The notes beneath the pieces are model-generated. The model saw only the letters and a list, made by a program, of their open reading frames with translations. It was not told where the DNA came from and did not search any database. Shown in pieces: positions 5,597-5,690 of a stretch of DNA of 5,690 nucleotides. How positions within the stretch are numbered: the first letter of the stretch is position 1; each line of letters opens with the position of its first letter. The translations under genes and the position numbers were made by a program. The stretch spans positions 1 to 5,690 of the forward strand of contig PKCW01000140.1 of NCBI GenBank assembly GCA_002862965.1, in the 5' to 3' direction. This DNA is from Pseudomonadota bacterium (GTDB taxonomy: Bacteria > Pseudomonadota > Gammaproteobacteria > UBA5335).

Positions 5597-5690
5597 CGAT
5601 CTAGAGTCCGGGGTTAGGGTAGCCGATATCGGCCATCCGTTTGGCGTATGCGGTGGGTGTCAGCCCGCCGAGTGCTTTCTTGGGTCTCTC
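5585..5690 (-). mobile_element. End of an IS3-type insertion sequence, continuing past the window
   Basis: The transposase C-terminus on the minus strand shows that an insertion sequence enters from the right. Its left border is uncertain. Homology of the plus-strand gene to PmoB fades between about 5573 and 5580, and TGAGTAGCGGGGCG from 5585 could be the terminus because IS3 ends usually begin with TG. The other end is outside the window, so neither the inverted repeat nor a target duplication can be confirmed. Confidence 0.6.
5601..5690 (-). CDS. IS3-family transposase (OrfB, integrase core), C-terminal end only
   Basis: On the minus strand the window edge reads ERPKKALGGLTPTAYAKRMADIGYPNPGL followed by TAG (complement of 5601-5603), 29 residues in all. 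The pattern RPxxALGGLTPxxYA is the typical C-terminal end of DDE integrase-core transposases of the IS3 family and is also seen in related IS481 elements. The protein would catalyse cut or copy of its own element. Only the tail is visible, so the catalytic DDE residues and the OrfA frameshift signal lie outside the window and it cannot be said whether the element is intact. It is convergent with the truncated monooxygenase B gene. Confidence 0.75.
   Translation of the reverse strand, partial: ERPKKALGGLTPTAYAKRMADIGYPNPGL

Noticed and set aside
5571..5600. Frameshift in the C6 run at 5575-5580 as the cause of the short B subunit
   Set aside because: Neither alternative frame continues with PmoB-like residues; both reach stops within a few codons, and transposase sequence starts at once.
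1..5690. CRISPR array, tRNA or rRNA genes
   Set aside because: No regularly spaced repeats, cloverleaf-type sequences or rRNA-like blocks were seen on reading the window.

Overview
The window looks like a chromosomal or contig-end segment of a GC-rich proteobacterium. I favour a hydrocarbon-using gammaproteobacterium, but this is an inference from gene content and not a phylogenetic placement. All genes are on the plus strand except a transposase remnant at the right edge.

Left part (1-1288): the 3' end of a small MAPEG-family membrane protein, followed 16 nt later by a complete zinc-independent quinone oxidoreductase of the zeta-crystallin/PIG3 type that starts with TTG. A GC-rich hairpin lies just after its stop. 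Middle (1545-3095): a complete AMP-forming acyl-CoA synthetase of 516 aa with all core motifs.

Right part (3096-5591): a copper membrane monooxygenase (CuMMO) operon in the canonical C-A-B order. The C subunit (265 aa) keeps both sets of copper-ligand residues known from particulate methane monooxygenase. The A subunit (262 aa) is recognisable but differs at the sites of the usual pmoA PCR primers. The B subunit keeps its signal peptide and the copper-binding N-terminal cupredoxin domain but stops after 173 aa, where about 410-420 aa is normal. Ten bases beyond its stop, on the opposite strand, lies the C-terminal end of an IS3-type transposase, so an insertion sequence appears to have cut the B gene.

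The 225-nt leader in front of the C gene carries a perfect 16-bp palindrome that contains the -35 box of a plausible sigma70 promoter. Downstream are two possible hairpins, one with an anti-Shine-Dalgarno element. A strong 38-nt hairpin sits between the C and A genes.

Read together, the CuMMO would hydroxylate a small substrate (methane, short alkane or alkene, or ammonia). The acyl-CoA synthetase next door fits a route from hydrocarbon through alcohol and acid to acyl-CoA, so a short-chain alkane/alkene monooxygenase is my favoured reading. The sequence alone does not settle the substrate, and the interrupted B gene raises the question of whether this copy still works.
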